DNA of 64,000 nt, taken from positions 6,488 to 70,487 of the forward strand of contig CAZFHS010000034.1 in NCBI GenBank assembly GCA_964518955.1, written 5' to 3'. The notes beneath the pieces were generated by a model. That model was not told the DNA's origin, did no database searches, and saw only the letters and a program-made list of their open reading frames with translations. Shown piece after piece: positions 25,753 through 34,793 of this stretch. Position numbers and translations under genes: made by a program. The stretch comes from JBDGYW01 sp964518955. GTDB lineage: Bacteria; Gemmatimonadota; Gemmatimonadetes; Gemmatimonadales; GWC2-71-9. Positions within the stretch are counted from its first letter, which is position 1, and the number at the start of each line of letters is the position of its first letter.

Positions 25753-26211
25753 TCAACTCGGATGCGAATAGTAGATCTTGTTCACGATCTTCCAGCCGCC
25801 ATCGAACTTGTAGAGTGACATGAAATCGGTGTAGAGGTGCTGATCTCCTCTATAAACCTCGATCCTGGCTACGGCTGCGTTTCCTGACACCTCGACGGCA
25901 GTGAACTCGGGCCGTACCGGAACCTCAGGCGGATCGGGATTTCTCTCGAGGCTTCTTTCAATACCGCCGATCCACTGCTCGATGGAGACCGCATTGATCG
26001 CGTTGTCGCGATAGGCGAGCATGTTGAAATCGGGGTGGAATCCACTCCGGATTTTCTCTACGTCACGCTCGTTATGGATTCCCTCGATGTAGGCAGTTGT
26101 TATCACGTCCTTCACTGCCTCTTCTTCCGCCTCGACTGCCAAGACTGACTGCGCAGACAGGTTCGAGCCCAACACCAGCAGGGCTAAGACCGTTACTGAT
26201 ACGGCTTTCAT
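25753..26211 (-). CDS. Exported NTF2-like (SnoaL/lumazine-binding-type) protein
   Basis: 152 residues from the ATG at 26211, chosen for the signal peptide (MKAVSVTVLALLVLGSNLSAQS) and the GGAGGAGGAG upstream. The mature part has the NTF2-like cone fold pattern: helix EEAVKDVITTAYIEGIHNERDVEKI, then GFHPDFNMLAYRDNAI, and the closing strands YTDFMSLYKFDGGWKIVNKIYYSHPS, which is typical of the putative lumazine-binding subfamily. Such proteins bind small ligands or act as isomerase-like enzymes; no specific function is known. It is divergent from the ADOP permease, and 242 bases separate the two starts. Confidence 0.8.
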   Translation of the reverse strand: MKAVSVTVLALLVLGSNLSAQSVLAVEAEEEAVKDVITTAYIEGIHNERDVEKIRSGFHPDFNMLAYRDNAINAVSIEQWIGGIERSLERNPDPPEVPVRPEFTAVEVSGNAAVARIEVYRGDQHLYTDFMSLYKFDGGWKIVNKIYYSHPS

Positions 26212-26453
26212 CGTACGAAACTCCTCCTCCTCGAATGTTTTCCTGCATGCTGTGTTCAGCGAGCGGCCCAGGTCTCTCTGCACTTTGAATGCCACTGAAG
26301 GACTTACGCACCCGTTGTGTAATTGTTTCGAATTCTCTGCGTCCCTGACACACCCACTACAACGCATCAGACATTGCAGGTGTCTAACTATGAACAGCGT
26401 GTATTCGACATGCTGATCCAGACCGAGAGAGAATGGGGAGAGGGACGTATCGA

Positions 26454-28955
26454 ATGACGAGATTGAAGACAGCAATGCGCGCACTCATGAAATCACCATT
26501 CGTCACTACTGTGGCGGTTTTGTCACTGGCACTGGGAATCGGCGCGAACACGGCGATCTTCTCCCTCTTCGACCAGATGCTCATGCAGACCCTTCCGGTA
26601 GAGGACCCCGGAAACCTGATCAACATCAAGGCTCAAAGGCCCAACCACGGATCGCAATCGTGCAATCAGGCAGGTGATTGTACAGAGATCTTCAGCTACC
26701 CTATGTACCGCGATCTCGAGCGGCAGGCGGGTGGATTTTCGGGAATAGCGGCGCACAGACTCTTCGAAGCGAACCTGGCACATGTGAACCAAACCTTGAA
26801 CGGTCAGGGTTTGCTGGTGTCGGGTTCGTATTTCCCGGTGTTGGGAGTTCGACCTGCTTTGGGCAGGCTACTCGGTCCAGCCGATGACCAGATAATCGGT
26901 GAACACTTCGTTGCGGTGTTGAGCCATCACTTCTGGGCAAACCGACTAGGGAGTGACCCAGGTGTAATAGACCAGACCGTCACGGTGAACGGTCATCCTA
27001 TGACTATCGTCGGGGTTGCCGCACGTGGTTTCCACGGTACGACGTTGGGATCACGTCCGGACGTCTTCATCCCCATCACAATGCGTGCGCAGGTGGAAAC
27101 CTACTTTGACGCTTTCGAGAATCGGCGAAACTATTGGGCGTACGTATTCGGGCGTCTCGAGCCTGGAGTGACCCTCGAGCAGGCCGGTGCAGAGCTCAAT
27201 ACAGTTTACGGCGGCATCATCAACGAAGTCGAGGTGCCGCTCCAAGGAGGCATGAGCGAACAAACGCTCGAGCGGTTCAAGGCAAAACGTATCGACTTCG
27301 CGCCCGGTCATCGCGGGCAGAGTCAAATGCATGGTGAGGTTCGAACACCACTGATGCTGCTCTTTTCCATTACAGCAGTGGTTCTGCTGATCGCCTGCGC
27401 CAACATTGCGAACCTGTTACTAGCACAGGGCGCAAACCGCAGCCAGGAAATGGCCGTTCGCGGGTCGCTGGGCGCCAGCCGCTACCAGATGATGTCCCAA
27501 CTTCTGATCGACTCTTGCCTGCTCGCTCTACTGGGTGGCCTGGCGAGCCTCGTAATCGCGCGGTGGACCCTGAGCATCGTCGGTTCGATTCTACCTGCGG
27601 AAGCGGCCTCAATGATTGCGTTGGACCTTCGGCCGTCCGTGCTGCTGTTCGCGGCCGTGGTGTCGATGGCGACCGGTTTTCTGTTCGGTATGTATCCCGC
27701 ACTGCACAGTACGCGCCCAGACCTGATGACCTTGGTCCGGTCAGGTACCGGTCAGGCATCGGGCGCACGCTCGGCGGCGCGGTTTCGTAGTTCCCTAGTA
27801 ACCGCTCAGATAGCGTTGTCGATGGCTCTGCTCATAGCCGCGGGTTTCTTCATCAAAAGCCTCTCCAACGTGAGCAGGGTCGACCTCGGCCTAAATACCG
27901 AAAACCTCATCGCATTCAACATCTCGCCGCGAATGAACGGCTATGAACCCGAAGCCTCGCGTAATCTGTTTGTGCGCCTAGAGGAAGAGCTCGCCGCAAT
28001 GCCAGGCGTGACAGGAGTTTCGTCCGCGATCATACCAGTGTTCACGGGCAGCAACTGGGGAACGGACGTGTCAGTAGAAGGATTCGAGTCAGGTCCCGAT
28101 ATAGACGACAACTCGCGACACAATTTCATAGGTGCCGGGTACTTCAACACTATGGGTGTTCCACTCGTGGCCGGTCGAGAGTTCACCCAATCGGACGACC
28201 TCGGAGCACCGAAAGTCGCGATCGTAAATGAGGTGTTTGCGCGAAAGTTTGGTTTGAATGGCAGGGAGGCCGTCGGCAAGTGGATGTCCAGCAACGACAT
28301 GGCAAACGAACTAGATATGCAGATCGTGGGCCTGATTGGTGATATGAAGTACTCGGAGGTGAAGCAGGAGGTGCCTCCCCTCTTCTTCGTTCCGTATCGC
28401 CAAAATGAAAACACCGGCGACCTGACATTTTATGTGCGGACAACGATCGATCCGAGAGAAATCATGCAGGATATACCGCGGGTTGTGAGCGGACTCGACG
28501 CCAATCTGCCCGTGGAAGGCCTGAAGACACTCGAGCAGACGGTAAGCGAAAACGTCATGTTGGACAGGCTAATCGGAACGCTGTCGGCAGCGTTTGCTGC
28601 TATAGCAACAGCCCTGGCTGCTATCGGCCTCTACGGTGTGCTCGCCTATACGGTGGCGCTGCGAACCCGGGAAATCGGGTTGCGAATGGCACTAGGCGCG
28701 GACAGCGGCAAGGTTCGCAGCATGGTCCTCTGGCAGGTTGGGCGCATGACGATCGTCGGGGGTGTGCTAGGAATAGCCGCCGGCATCGGTTTGGGCAGAG
28801 CAGCGAGGTCGCTACTGTATGGAGCGGAAGGAACAGATCCGTTCGTGATCGGTGCGGTTGCGCTAATACTCACGATCGTGTCATTAGGAGCAGGCTACAT
28901 TCCGGCAATGCGGGCGTCGAGGGTCGATCCGATGGGGGCGTTGCGTTACGAGTGA
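26454..28955 (+). CDS. ADOP-type (MacB-like) ABC transporter permease, intact
   Basis: 833 residues from the ATG at 26454 (MTRLKTAMRALMKSPFVTT); an ATG at 26433 gives seven more codons. It lacks the N-terminal helical prefix domain of the other ADOP gene in this window. Helix 1 (VAVLSLALGIGANTAIFSLFDQML) is followed by a MacB-like periplasmic domain, helices at about 295-435 (LLFSITAVVLLIACANIANLLLAQ..), a duplicated second periplasmic domain and C-terminal FtsX helices (IATALAAIGLYGVLAYTVALRTREIGLRMALGA). ADOP permeases act with an ABC ATPase encoded elsewhere; there is none here, nor a PadR gene. Likely a mechanotransmission-type exporter or lipoprotein/peptide extruder. A dispersed palindromic element follows the stop. 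Confidence 0.88.
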   Translation: MTRLKTAMRALMKSPFVTTVAVLSLALGIGANTAIFSLFDQMLMQTLPVEDPGNLINIKAQRPNHGSQSCNQAGDCTEIFSYPMYRDLERQAGGFSGIAAHRLFEANLAHVNQTLNGQGLLVSGSYFPVLGVRPALGRLLGPADDQIIGEHFVAVLSHHFWANRLGSDPGVIDQTVTVNGHPMTIVGVAARGFHGTTLGSRPDVFIPITMRAQVETYFDAFENRRNYWAYVFGRLEPGVTLEQAGAELNTVYGGIINEVEVPLQGGMSEQTLERFKAKRIDFAPGHRGQSQMHGEVRTPLMLLFSITAVVLLIACANIANLLLAQGANRSQEMAVRGSLGASRYQMMSQLLIDSCLLALLGGLASLVIARWTLSIVGSILPAEAASMIALDLRPSVLLFAAVVSMATGFLFGMYPALHSTRPDLMTLVRSGTGQASGARSAARFRSSLVTAQIALSMALLIAAGFFIKSLSNVSRVDLGLNTENLIAFNISPRMNGYEPEASRNLFVRLEEELAAMPGVTGVSSAIIPVFTGSNWGTDVSVEGFESGPDIDDNSRHNFIGAGYFNTMGVPLVAGREFTQSDDLGAPKVAIVNEVFARKFGLNGREAVGKWMSSNDMANELDMQIVGLIGDMKYSEVKQEVPPLFFVPYRQNENTGDLTFYVRTTIDPREIMQDIPRVVSGLDANLPVEGLKTLEQTVSENVMLDRLIGTLSAAFAAIATALAAIGLYGVLAYTVALRTREIGLRMALGADSGKVRSMVLWQVGRMTIVGGVLGIAAGIGLGRAARSLLYGAEGTDPFVIGAVALILTIVSLGAGYIPAMRASRVDPMGALRYE

Positions 28956-28975
28956 CCACTCTTCCATTCGGTGGC

Positions 28976-29082
28976 TTTGCCACGGAACAGCGCGGATGTA
29001 CGCGGAATGTGTTGTTGGGTTGGGTGGGGCGACTAACTTCCTGCAATTATCCGCGTGCTTCCGCGTCTATCCGCAGCTAACC
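28976..29082. repeat. Dispersed CGCGGA-arm palindromic element, copy A
   Basis: The left arm has CGCGGA units at 28991 and 29000 after a degenerate CACGGA. The TTGGGTTGGGTGGGG core lies at about 29014-29028, and the right arm reads ATCCGCGT, TTCCGCGT, ATCCGCAG (29049-29075). The arms are inverted repeats of each other with units about 10 bases apart. It starts about 20 bases after the ADOP stop codon. Same layout as copies at 47897, 49476 and 60845. Confidence 0.75.
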
Positions 29083-29168
29083 TCCTGGCCCACCTCTGTA
29101 CCCAGCCGTATAATCTCCTAGAGTCACAAAGTTCCTTTCCTTAACCGGCACTGGTCGGACATAACGCA

Positions 29169-29960
29169 ATGAAACGATCCAAGCATCTAATCTGGGCGTG
29201 GACTGTTCCTGTATTGATTCTCGGTTGTAGCAGTGCAGGCGGCGCCGACTCCGAGGCAGACACGGAAATGCACCCAAACACCCTTACCGAAACCGAAGTG
29301 TCCGACGGCTGGAAACTCCTGTTCGACGGCCGTTCCCTCGGCGGCTGGCGCGGGCTGGGCCGCGATTCGGTGCCCGCGGAGCACTGGATCGTCGAAGACG
29401 GTTGTATCCGAAAAGTCGCCAGCGGCGAAGTCCCGACACAGGCAGACGGGCAACCGCTCGAGGGTGGCGACATCTTGACCGTCGATACGTTTGGCGACTT
29501 CGAACTCTCGCTGGAGTGGAAGGTGGCGCCCGGCGCCAACAGTGGGATCAAATACAACGTGTCCGAGGAGATGTCCACATCGGCGCCTCCGATACACGCC
29601 GCACTCGGGTTTGAGTACCAGATACTCGACGATGACCTGCACCCTGACGCCCAGAATGGCCCCAACCGGACCGCAGGCGCGCTCTATGACCTGCTGGCTC
29701 CCAATAACGCAAAGCACTTACAGCCAGTGGGTTCGTTCAATGAGACTCGCGTTGTTTTCCGCGGCACGCACGGAGAGCATTGGCTCAACGGAGTGAAGGT
29801 GCTCGAGTTTGACCTCGGAAGCTCAGTGTTCGACTCGGCGTTCGCCGTCAGCAAGTACGCCCCAGTAGCGGGCTTCGCTGACCGAAGAACCGGACACATC
29901 GTACTGCAGGACCACAGCGACGACGTCTGGTTCCGCAACATTAAGATTCGGGAGTTCTAG
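29169..29960 (+). CDS. DUF1080 lipoprotein (3-keto-disaccharide hydrolase family)
   Basis: 263 residues with a lipoprotein signal (LILGC at about 16-20) and an acidic spacer. The DUF1080 domain follows: GWKLLFDGRSLGGWRG at the start, FELSLEWKVAPGANSGIKYNV in the middle, and HIVLQDHSDDVWFRNIKIREF at the end, all hallmark segments of this concanavalin-like fold. Characterised relatives hydrolyse 3-keto-glycosides formed by periplasmic dehydrogenases. It is two bases from the Gfo/Idh/MocA gene, so they are co-translated; together they suggest oxidation then cleavage of a glycoside outside the cytoplasm. Substrate unknown. Confidence 0.9.
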   Translation: MKRSKHLIWAWTVPVLILGCSSAGGADSEADTEMHPNTLTETEVSDGWKLLFDGRSLGGWRGLGRDSVPAEHWIVEDGCIRKVASGEVPTQADGQPLEGGDILTVDTFGDFELSLEWKVAPGANSGIKYNVSEEMSTSAPPIHAALGFEYQILDDDLHPDAQNGPNRTAGALYDLLAPNNAKHLQPVGSFNETRVVFRGTHGEHWLNGVKVLEFDLGSSVFDSAFAVSKYAPVAGFADRRTGHIVLQDHSDDVWFRNIKIREF

Positions 29961-29962
29961 CC

Positions 29963-31279
29963 ATGACCAACGAAATCGACCGTCGGACGTTCGTCGCGAA
30001 CAGCGCCGCAGCAGGCATTGGTTTCTCTACTTGGAACAGGGTGGCACCCATGCGTCTCAACCCCGCACCCAGCGACCAGATCCGGGCCGCGGTGATGGGC
30101 GTGAACAGCCGAGGCCATGTGTTGGCACAGAGCTTCGCCAAGGCCGGTGCCACGGTGACACACATATGTGACGTCGATTCTCGAGCAGTGGAGAAGACCG
30201 TCGCGGGTATCGAAGGGCAGCAGCCTCGAGGTTTCACTGATTTCCGGCATGCTCTCGACAGCACCGACGTGGATGTGCTCGTCATCGCCGCACCCGACCA
30301 CTGGCACGCCCCGGCAGCGATTCTCGCGCTTCAGGCAGGTAAACACGTTTACGTCGAGAAGCCCTGCAGTCACAATCCGCTCGAGGGCGAGACGCTCGTG
30401 AGGGCTCAGGCGCAATACGGCAAGGTGGTGCAGATGGGCAACCAGCAGCGCTCAGCGCCGGAATCGATCTCCGCGATTCAACAGATCCACGACGGGTTGA
30501 TTGGGCGCCCGTACCTCGCACGCACTTGGTACGCCAATACACGCGGCCCGATCGGCCGTGGAAGCGTAGCACCCGTACCAGCCTGGCTCGACTACGATCT
30601 CTGGCAGGGGCCTGCCCCACGGACTCCATACCGCGACAACGTGATTCACTACAATTGGCATTGGTTCTGGCGTTGGGGCACTGGCGAGATCAACAACAAT
30701 GCCGCTCACGAACTCGACGTCGCACGCTGGGCTCTCGGAGTGGACTACCCGATACGCGTCACATCGGCCGGAGGCCGCTATCAATTCGACGACGACTGGG
30801 AGTTCCCCGACACTCAAGTCGCATCGTACGACTTCGAAAATGGCTCCACGATCACATGGGACGGCCGCAGCTGCAACGGGCACCTGGTCGAAGGACGCGG
30901 CCGCGGGACGGCAGTACACGGCACTGAAGGAACGGTGATCATCGACCGGTCGGGCTACATCGCGTACGACAACGACAGGAATGAGATTGGACGGGCGATG
31001 CGGGGCTCAGCTGAGGACGCGCTTGACACGAGCGGGGCTGGATCACTCACCGACTTGCACATAGCAAACTTCTTGGCAACGATTCGCGGCGAGGACACTC
31101 TCAGGGCCCCAATCCACGACGGGCGCAAGAGTGTACTGCTCTGCCACCTCGGCAACATCGCTCAGCACACGGGACGTGCCCTGCAGTGCGACCCAAATAC
31201 CGGTCACATCCTCGACGACATAGAGGCAATGCAGCAATGGACGCGTGAATACGAACGCGGCTGGGAGCCAACCGTATAG
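29963..31279 (+). CDS. Tat-exported Gfo/Idh/MocA oxidoreductase
   Basis: 438 residues. The N-terminus has a twin-arginine signal (DRRTFVANSAAAGIGFS). A Rossmann domain follows, AAVMGVNSRGHVLAQSF, with the family motif VYVEKPCSHNPLEGE (EKP, the catalytic-lysine motif) at about 130-145 and GNQQRS. The C-terminal alpha/beta domain (NGSTITWDGRSCNGHLVEG) completes the usual fold. Relatives are NAD(P)-dependent dehydrogenases or glycosidases acting on sugars; a Tat signal implies folding with bound cofactor before export. GGGAG precedes the ATG. It lies in a block with DUF1080 and two similar exported oxidoreductases, consistent with 3-keto-sugar chemistry. Confidence 0.88.
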   Translation: MTNEIDRRTFVANSAAAGIGFSTWNRVAPMRLNPAPSDQIRAAVMGVNSRGHVLAQSFAKAGATVTHICDVDSRAVEKTVAGIEGQQPRGFTDFRHALDSTDVDVLVIAAPDHWHAPAAILALQAGKHVYVEKPCSHNPLEGETLVRAQAQYGKVVQMGNQQRSAPESISAIQQIHDGLIGRPYLARTWYANTRGPIGRGSVAPVPAWLDYDLWQGPAPRTPYRDNVIHYNWHWFWRWGTGEINNNAAHELDVARWALGVDYPIRVTSAGGRYQFDDDWEFPDTQVASYDFENGSTITWDGRSCNGHLVEGRGRGTAVHGTEGTVIIDRSGYIAYDNDRNEIGRAMRGSAEDALDTSGAGSLTDLHIANFLATIRGEDTLRAPIHDGRKSVLLCHLGNIAQHTGRALQCDPNTGHILDDIEAMQQWTREYERGWEPTV

Positions 31280-31320
31280 AGAGCACGCGTAAATCCATGA
31301 ACGGACTCCAAGGAGACGTC

Positions 31321-32694
31321 ATGCGGAATGAGAAACACGAGGTTTCCCGAAGAGACTTTCTGAAGACCAGCGGCGGTGCCGTGGCGGCATCCATGGTGGC
31401 GACTCCGTCATCGGGCACGGCAACGCACGCGATGCGCCGCAGACTAGCCCAAAAGATGCGTTACGCCATGGTCGGCACCGGCATCCGCGGAATCGGGATG
31501 TGGGGACGCGACGTCGCACGAGAGTACTCGGATGTGGTCGACTTCGTCGGTCTCTGCGACATCAATCCGGGCAGGTTGGAGTTTGGAAAAGAGTACATCG
31601 GAGTTGACTGCCCCACGTTCACCAACTTCGACGAGATGATCCGCGAAACGCGCCCGGACACTCTTTGCGTGACGACGATGGACAACACCCACGACGAGTT
31701 CATCGTCAAGGGTATGGAGATGGGCTGCGACATAGTCACCGAGAAGCCCATGACAACCGATGGAGTGAAGTGCCAGGCAATCCTTGACGCGCAGGCGCGA
31801 ACGCGCAAGAACATCGCGGTCACGTTCAATTACCGCTACTCACCGCATCGTACGAGGATGAAGGAACTGCTGATGGAGGGACGGATCGGGCGCCTGACAT
31901 CGGTGGATTTCCACTGGTACCTGGATGTCTATCACGGCACCTCATACTTCCGCCGATGGCATGGGAAAGAGCGCTACGGTGGTACCCTTTTCGTTCACAA
32001 GGCAACCCACCATTTCGACCTGCTCAATTGGTGGATCGAGTCGGAGCCGGAAGAGGTCTTTGCGCACGGCGCTCTCGAGTACTACGGACACAACAGTTCG
32101 TTCCGCCATACGAACTGCCGCGGTTGTCCACACGCTTTCGAGTGCCGCCACCATTGGGACATCACTCAGGACCAGCATCTGATGAACCTCTACGTGAACC
32201 ACGAACAGCATGACGGCTACCTGCGTGACGGCTGCGTCTGGTCGCATGAGATCGACATCTTCGACAAGATGGCGGCACAGATCAGGTACATGAATGGGGT
32301 TCAGGTCAGTTACTCCTGCACGACCTACTCGCCTTACGAAGGTTACCGAATCGCCTTCAACGGCACCGAAGGGAGAATGGAGGCGTGGATAAAGGAGCGG
32401 CAGCCATGGCAGGCAGAGGATTACGATGAGATTCGGGTCACAGACAACTTTGGTGAGACGGAGTTGATGCAGATCCCGCACGGTGGAGGAGGACATGGGG
32501 GAGGCGACACTCGGCTCAGGGACCGCATCTTCAGGAACCCAGCCGCACCTGACCCGTACCGACAGGCCGCCGGGGCACGCGACGGAGCCATGTCAATCTT
32601 GCTAGGTGTTGGCGCGAGAGAGAGCGTGAAGACTGGCCAACCAGTTCAAATCGGATCTTTGACCACTTTGAAGCCCCGCGAAACGCGACCGTAG
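31321..32694 (+). CDS. Tat-exported Gfo/Idh/MocA oxidoreductase (second)
   Basis: 457 residues from the ATG at 31321, preferred over 31297 because AAGGAG lies five bases before it. Twin-arginine signal SRRDFLKTSGGAVAASM. Rossmann motif VGTGIRGIGMWG; the signature lysine motif is DIVTEKPMTTDG. The C-terminal domain has an unusual cysteine cluster (RHTNCRGCPHAFECRHHWD, about residue 258-276) that may bind a metal, and a Gly/His-rich HGGGGHGGGD near the end. These extras are not needed for the family fold. It follows the first oxidoreductase by 41 bases and leads into the isomerase gene, so an operon is likely. Substrate presumably a sugar or inositol-like compound. Confidence 0.88.
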   Translation: MRNEKHEVSRRDFLKTSGGAVAASMVATPSSGTATHAMRRRLAQKMRYAMVGTGIRGIGMWGRDVAREYSDVVDFVGLCDINPGRLEFGKEYIGVDCPTFTNFDEMIRETRPDTLCVTTMDNTHDEFIVKGMEMGCDIVTEKPMTTDGVKCQAILDAQARTRKNIAVTFNYRYSPHRTRMKELLMEGRIGRLTSVDFHWYLDVYHGTSYFRRWHGKERYGGTLFVHKATHHFDLLNWWIESEPEEVFAHGALEYYGHNSSFRHTNCRGCPHAFECRHHWDITQDQHLMNLYVNHEQHDGYLRDGCVWSHEIDIFDKMAAQIRYMNGVQVSYSCTTYSPYEGYRIAFNGTEGRMEAWIKERQPWQAEDYDEIRVTDNFGETELMQIPHGGGGHGGGDTRLRDRIFRNPAAPDPYRQAAGARDGAMSILLGVGARESVKTGQPVQIGSLTTLKPRETRP

Positions 32695-32718
32695 GTGCAG
32701 ACACCGAGAGGAATTCCA

Positions 32719-33600
32719 ATGAGCGATAGAACGAGTAGCAGAAGAGACTTCTTGAAGAAGGCGGGAGGAGCGGGAGTGGCGGGAGTAGCGGGAGTCGGAC
32801 TGCCCCTCGCGTCTGCTGGCTGCGCGCCAGAGCCACCACCGCCTCCGACCGGCGGAATAAAACTCGGCGTGGCATCTTATTCGCTACGCGAGTTCAGCCG
32901 TGAAGACGCTATCGCTGCCATTAATGCAATCCGAACACCGTACGTAAGCGTCAAATCAATGCACCTGCCTTACGAGAGCACGGCCGAGGAGATTGCCGCA
33001 GCCCGACAGGAGTTTGACGCCGCCGGTATCCAGATTGTGGGAGGCGGGGTGGTCTATATGCAGCAGGACGACGATGAGGATATCCGGTCCTACTTCGACT
33101 ATGCCAGGGCATGTGGGATGCCGCTCATGGTCATTGGTCCCACATTCACGACGCTGCCTCGCATAGAGCGATTCGTCCAGGAGTACGATATCAAGGTCGC
33201 CATACACAACCACGGACCGGAGGATGAGTACTTCCCTGGCCCGCGGGATGCGCTGCCGATCATCAGAGATATGGATCCCCGTGTCGGCTTATGCGTCGAC
33301 CTCGGGCACACGACCCGGACCGGCGTGGATATCGTCGAAGCGATAGCGGAGGCGGGCGACCGCGTACTCGACGTGCACGTCAAGGATCTGCGCGACCTGA
33401 TGGAGGGACGCAGTCAATGCGTCGTCGGCGAGGGAGCAATGCCGATGCCTGCGATATTCGGCCAGCTCGTCGAGATGGGCTACGATGGGCATGTGAACCT
33501 CGAGTACGAAATCGACGCCCTGGATCCGGTGCCAGGAATGCAGCAATCGTTCGCTTACATGCGCGGCGTATTGGCCGGAATGGGGATTCCCGAACTCTAA
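32719..33600 (+). CDS. Tat-exported sugar phosphate isomerase/epimerase-type TIM barrel
   Basis: 293 residues from the ATG at 32719 (AGAGGA six bases upstream). The signal combines SRRDFLKKAGG with a Gly/Ala/Val core and a lipobox-like SAGC, so it may be a Tat lipoprotein; the core is encoded by CGGGAGNAG 9-bp repeats. The AP-endonuclease-2-like barrel follows: KLGVASYSLREF, VGGGVVYM, MVIGPTFTTLP, VAIHNHGPEDEY, GLCVDLGHTTRTG and VLDVHVKDL, with the usual metal His/Asp/Glu (HNH, DLGH, H..K, NLEYE). Members are xylose-isomerase-like sugar isomerases, often partnered with Gfo/Idh/MocA and DUF1080 as here. Confidence 0.88.
   Translation: MSDRTSSRRDFLKKAGGAGVAGVAGVGLPLASAGCAPEPPPPPTGGIKLGVASYSLREFSREDAIAAINAIRTPYVSVKSMHLPYESTAEEIAAARQEFDAAGIQIVGGGVVYMQQDDDEDIRSYFDYARACGMPLMVIGPTFTTLPRIERFVQEYDIKVAIHNHGPEDEYFPGPRDALPIIRDMDPRVGLCVDLGHTTRTGVDIVEAIAEAGDRVLDVHVKDLRDLMEGRSQCVVGEGAMPMPAIFGQLVEMGYDGHVNLEYEIDALDPVPGMQQSFAYMRGVLAGMGIPEL
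32757..32795. repeat. 9-bp CGGGAGNAG repeat inside a signal peptide
   Basis: Four consecutive units (CGGGAGGAG, CGGGAGTGG, CGGGAGTAG, CGGGAGTCG) encode the Gly-Ala-Gly-Val core of the Tat signal of the isomerase. The unit matches the intergenic repeat at 14131-14194. Gain or loss of one unit would add or remove three residues without shifting the frame. Confidence 0.65.
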
Positions 33601-33622
33601 TCCTCACTTGGACACCAAGAGC

Positions 33623-34624
33623 TCACATCCTCGCTGCGGCGACAGCCCGGTCTAGCACCTGCCCGATCGAAACCGGAGCGCCTCCCAGCCGTTTGCTCTC
33701 GTCGGCAGCCTCCATGAAGGCGTAAACCTCGAGTGTCTCTTCCGGGGACACCGGTGCAACGCCGGTACGGAAAAAGCGGGCTATTTCGGCTAACAGCGGT
33801 CGATAGCCACCGGAACCGCTCAGCGTGGCAATGGAATCGGTGCCGAACGCGGTGGCTCCGTAGCCTCGTCTTCCGTCACGCACACCCCGGAATGTCCCGA
33901 TACGATCATCGAACCATGTTCCGACTACCACGTCGGCTCCAGCGGTGTGGTAGCGCTGTACGGTCTCGCAGCCTGTGCCCATTACGGCGAACAACGTCTC
34001 GACCCCGTGGATGCCGTACCAGAACAAGTCCGGATGGGTCGGTTCTATCGGAGCGGGACTAAAAGTGTCGACGCCGAGCACATCACCAATTGAGCCCTCC
34101 CGGATAGCCTGCACCGCTTCCAAAAAGCGCAGCGAAGAGGAGGAGAACACTGGAGTGCCTCGTGACGCTGCCGCGTCGAAGATCTTAACGGCGTCGACGA
34201 GGGAGCCGGCAATCGGTTTGTCGATGAACATCGGTTTGCCCGCATCGATTACCTGCAGAGCTTGTTCGAGGTGCGGCCGACCGTCATTCGTTTCCAGGAG
34301 CACCACGTCCACCCGTTCCAGAAGTGCGTCGATGGACTCGACGATTTCGACACCCAGAGCCTGGACCTCTTCAGTGTACTGCGGGATCCGACTAACACTC
34401 GATTCGATGTCCGGGCTGCCGTGCGGATAGGCCGCCACTACCCGAAGCCCTGAAATGTCGGGTTCGGCACCGGAGTCGTTGAGGATCCTCGTGAACGCGG
34501 GGCTATGCGACGTGTCCAAGCCTATTATGCCGACCCGCTTCGTTTGGGCTGCCGCGTCGGCGGCAAAAACCAGCAAACATCCGAGCACCGCTACTAAACC
34601 GGGAATGCGAGCATTGCGGGGCAT
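33623..34624 (-). CDS. Exported Gfo/Idh/MocA oxidoreductase (third)
   Basis: 333 residues with a Sec-type signal peptide (VAVLGCLLVFAADAAAQ, about 11-27), unlike the Tat signals of the other two. The Rossmann-like start is KRVGIIGLDTSHSPAF; the lysine motif is MFIDKPIAGSLVDA, DKP replacing the usual EKP. Mid-region SSSSLRFLEAVQAIREG and C-terminal EETLEVYAFMEAADESKRLGG are normal for the family. A Sec-exported Rossmann enzyme is unusual, because NAD(P) must then be acquired outside; it may bind sugar without catalysis. It is convergent with the isomerase gene, 22 bases between stops, and divergent from the Nramp-like gene. Confidence 0.8.
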   Translation of the reverse strand: MPRNARIPGLVAVLGCLLVFAADAAAQTKRVGIIGLDTSHSPAFTRILNDSGAEPDISGLRVVAAYPHGSPDIESSVSRIPQYTEEVQALGVEIVESIDALLERVDVVLLETNDGRPHLEQALQVIDAGKPMFIDKPIAGSLVDAVKIFDAAASRGTPVFSSSSLRFLEAVQAIREGSIGDVLGVDTFSPAPIEPTHPDLFWYGIHGVETLFAVMGTGCETVQRYHTAGADVVVGTWFDDRIGTFRGVRDGRRGYGATAFGTDSIATLSGSGGYRPLLAEIARFFRTGVAPVSPEETLEVYAFMEAADESKRLGGAPVSIGQVLDRAVAAARM

Positions 34625-34793
34625 AAAGTCTCCTGTCTGTTGTTACACCTTTCGGAGTATGTCACCTCCGAGTCGCGGTGTCGAGCAGTGGTGAACGCTT
34701 CGTTGCGCTCTATTCGCACTCTGGACGTCACGCTGCCTTGCGGGCATCGACACCCGTATGAACCTTTCAACCAGTTTTACTTGACGAGGAAGT

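Noticed and set aside
33606..33618. CTTGG-ACA-CCAAG hairpin between converging genes
   Set aside because: Five-base arms only and no U-tract; too weak to call a terminator.
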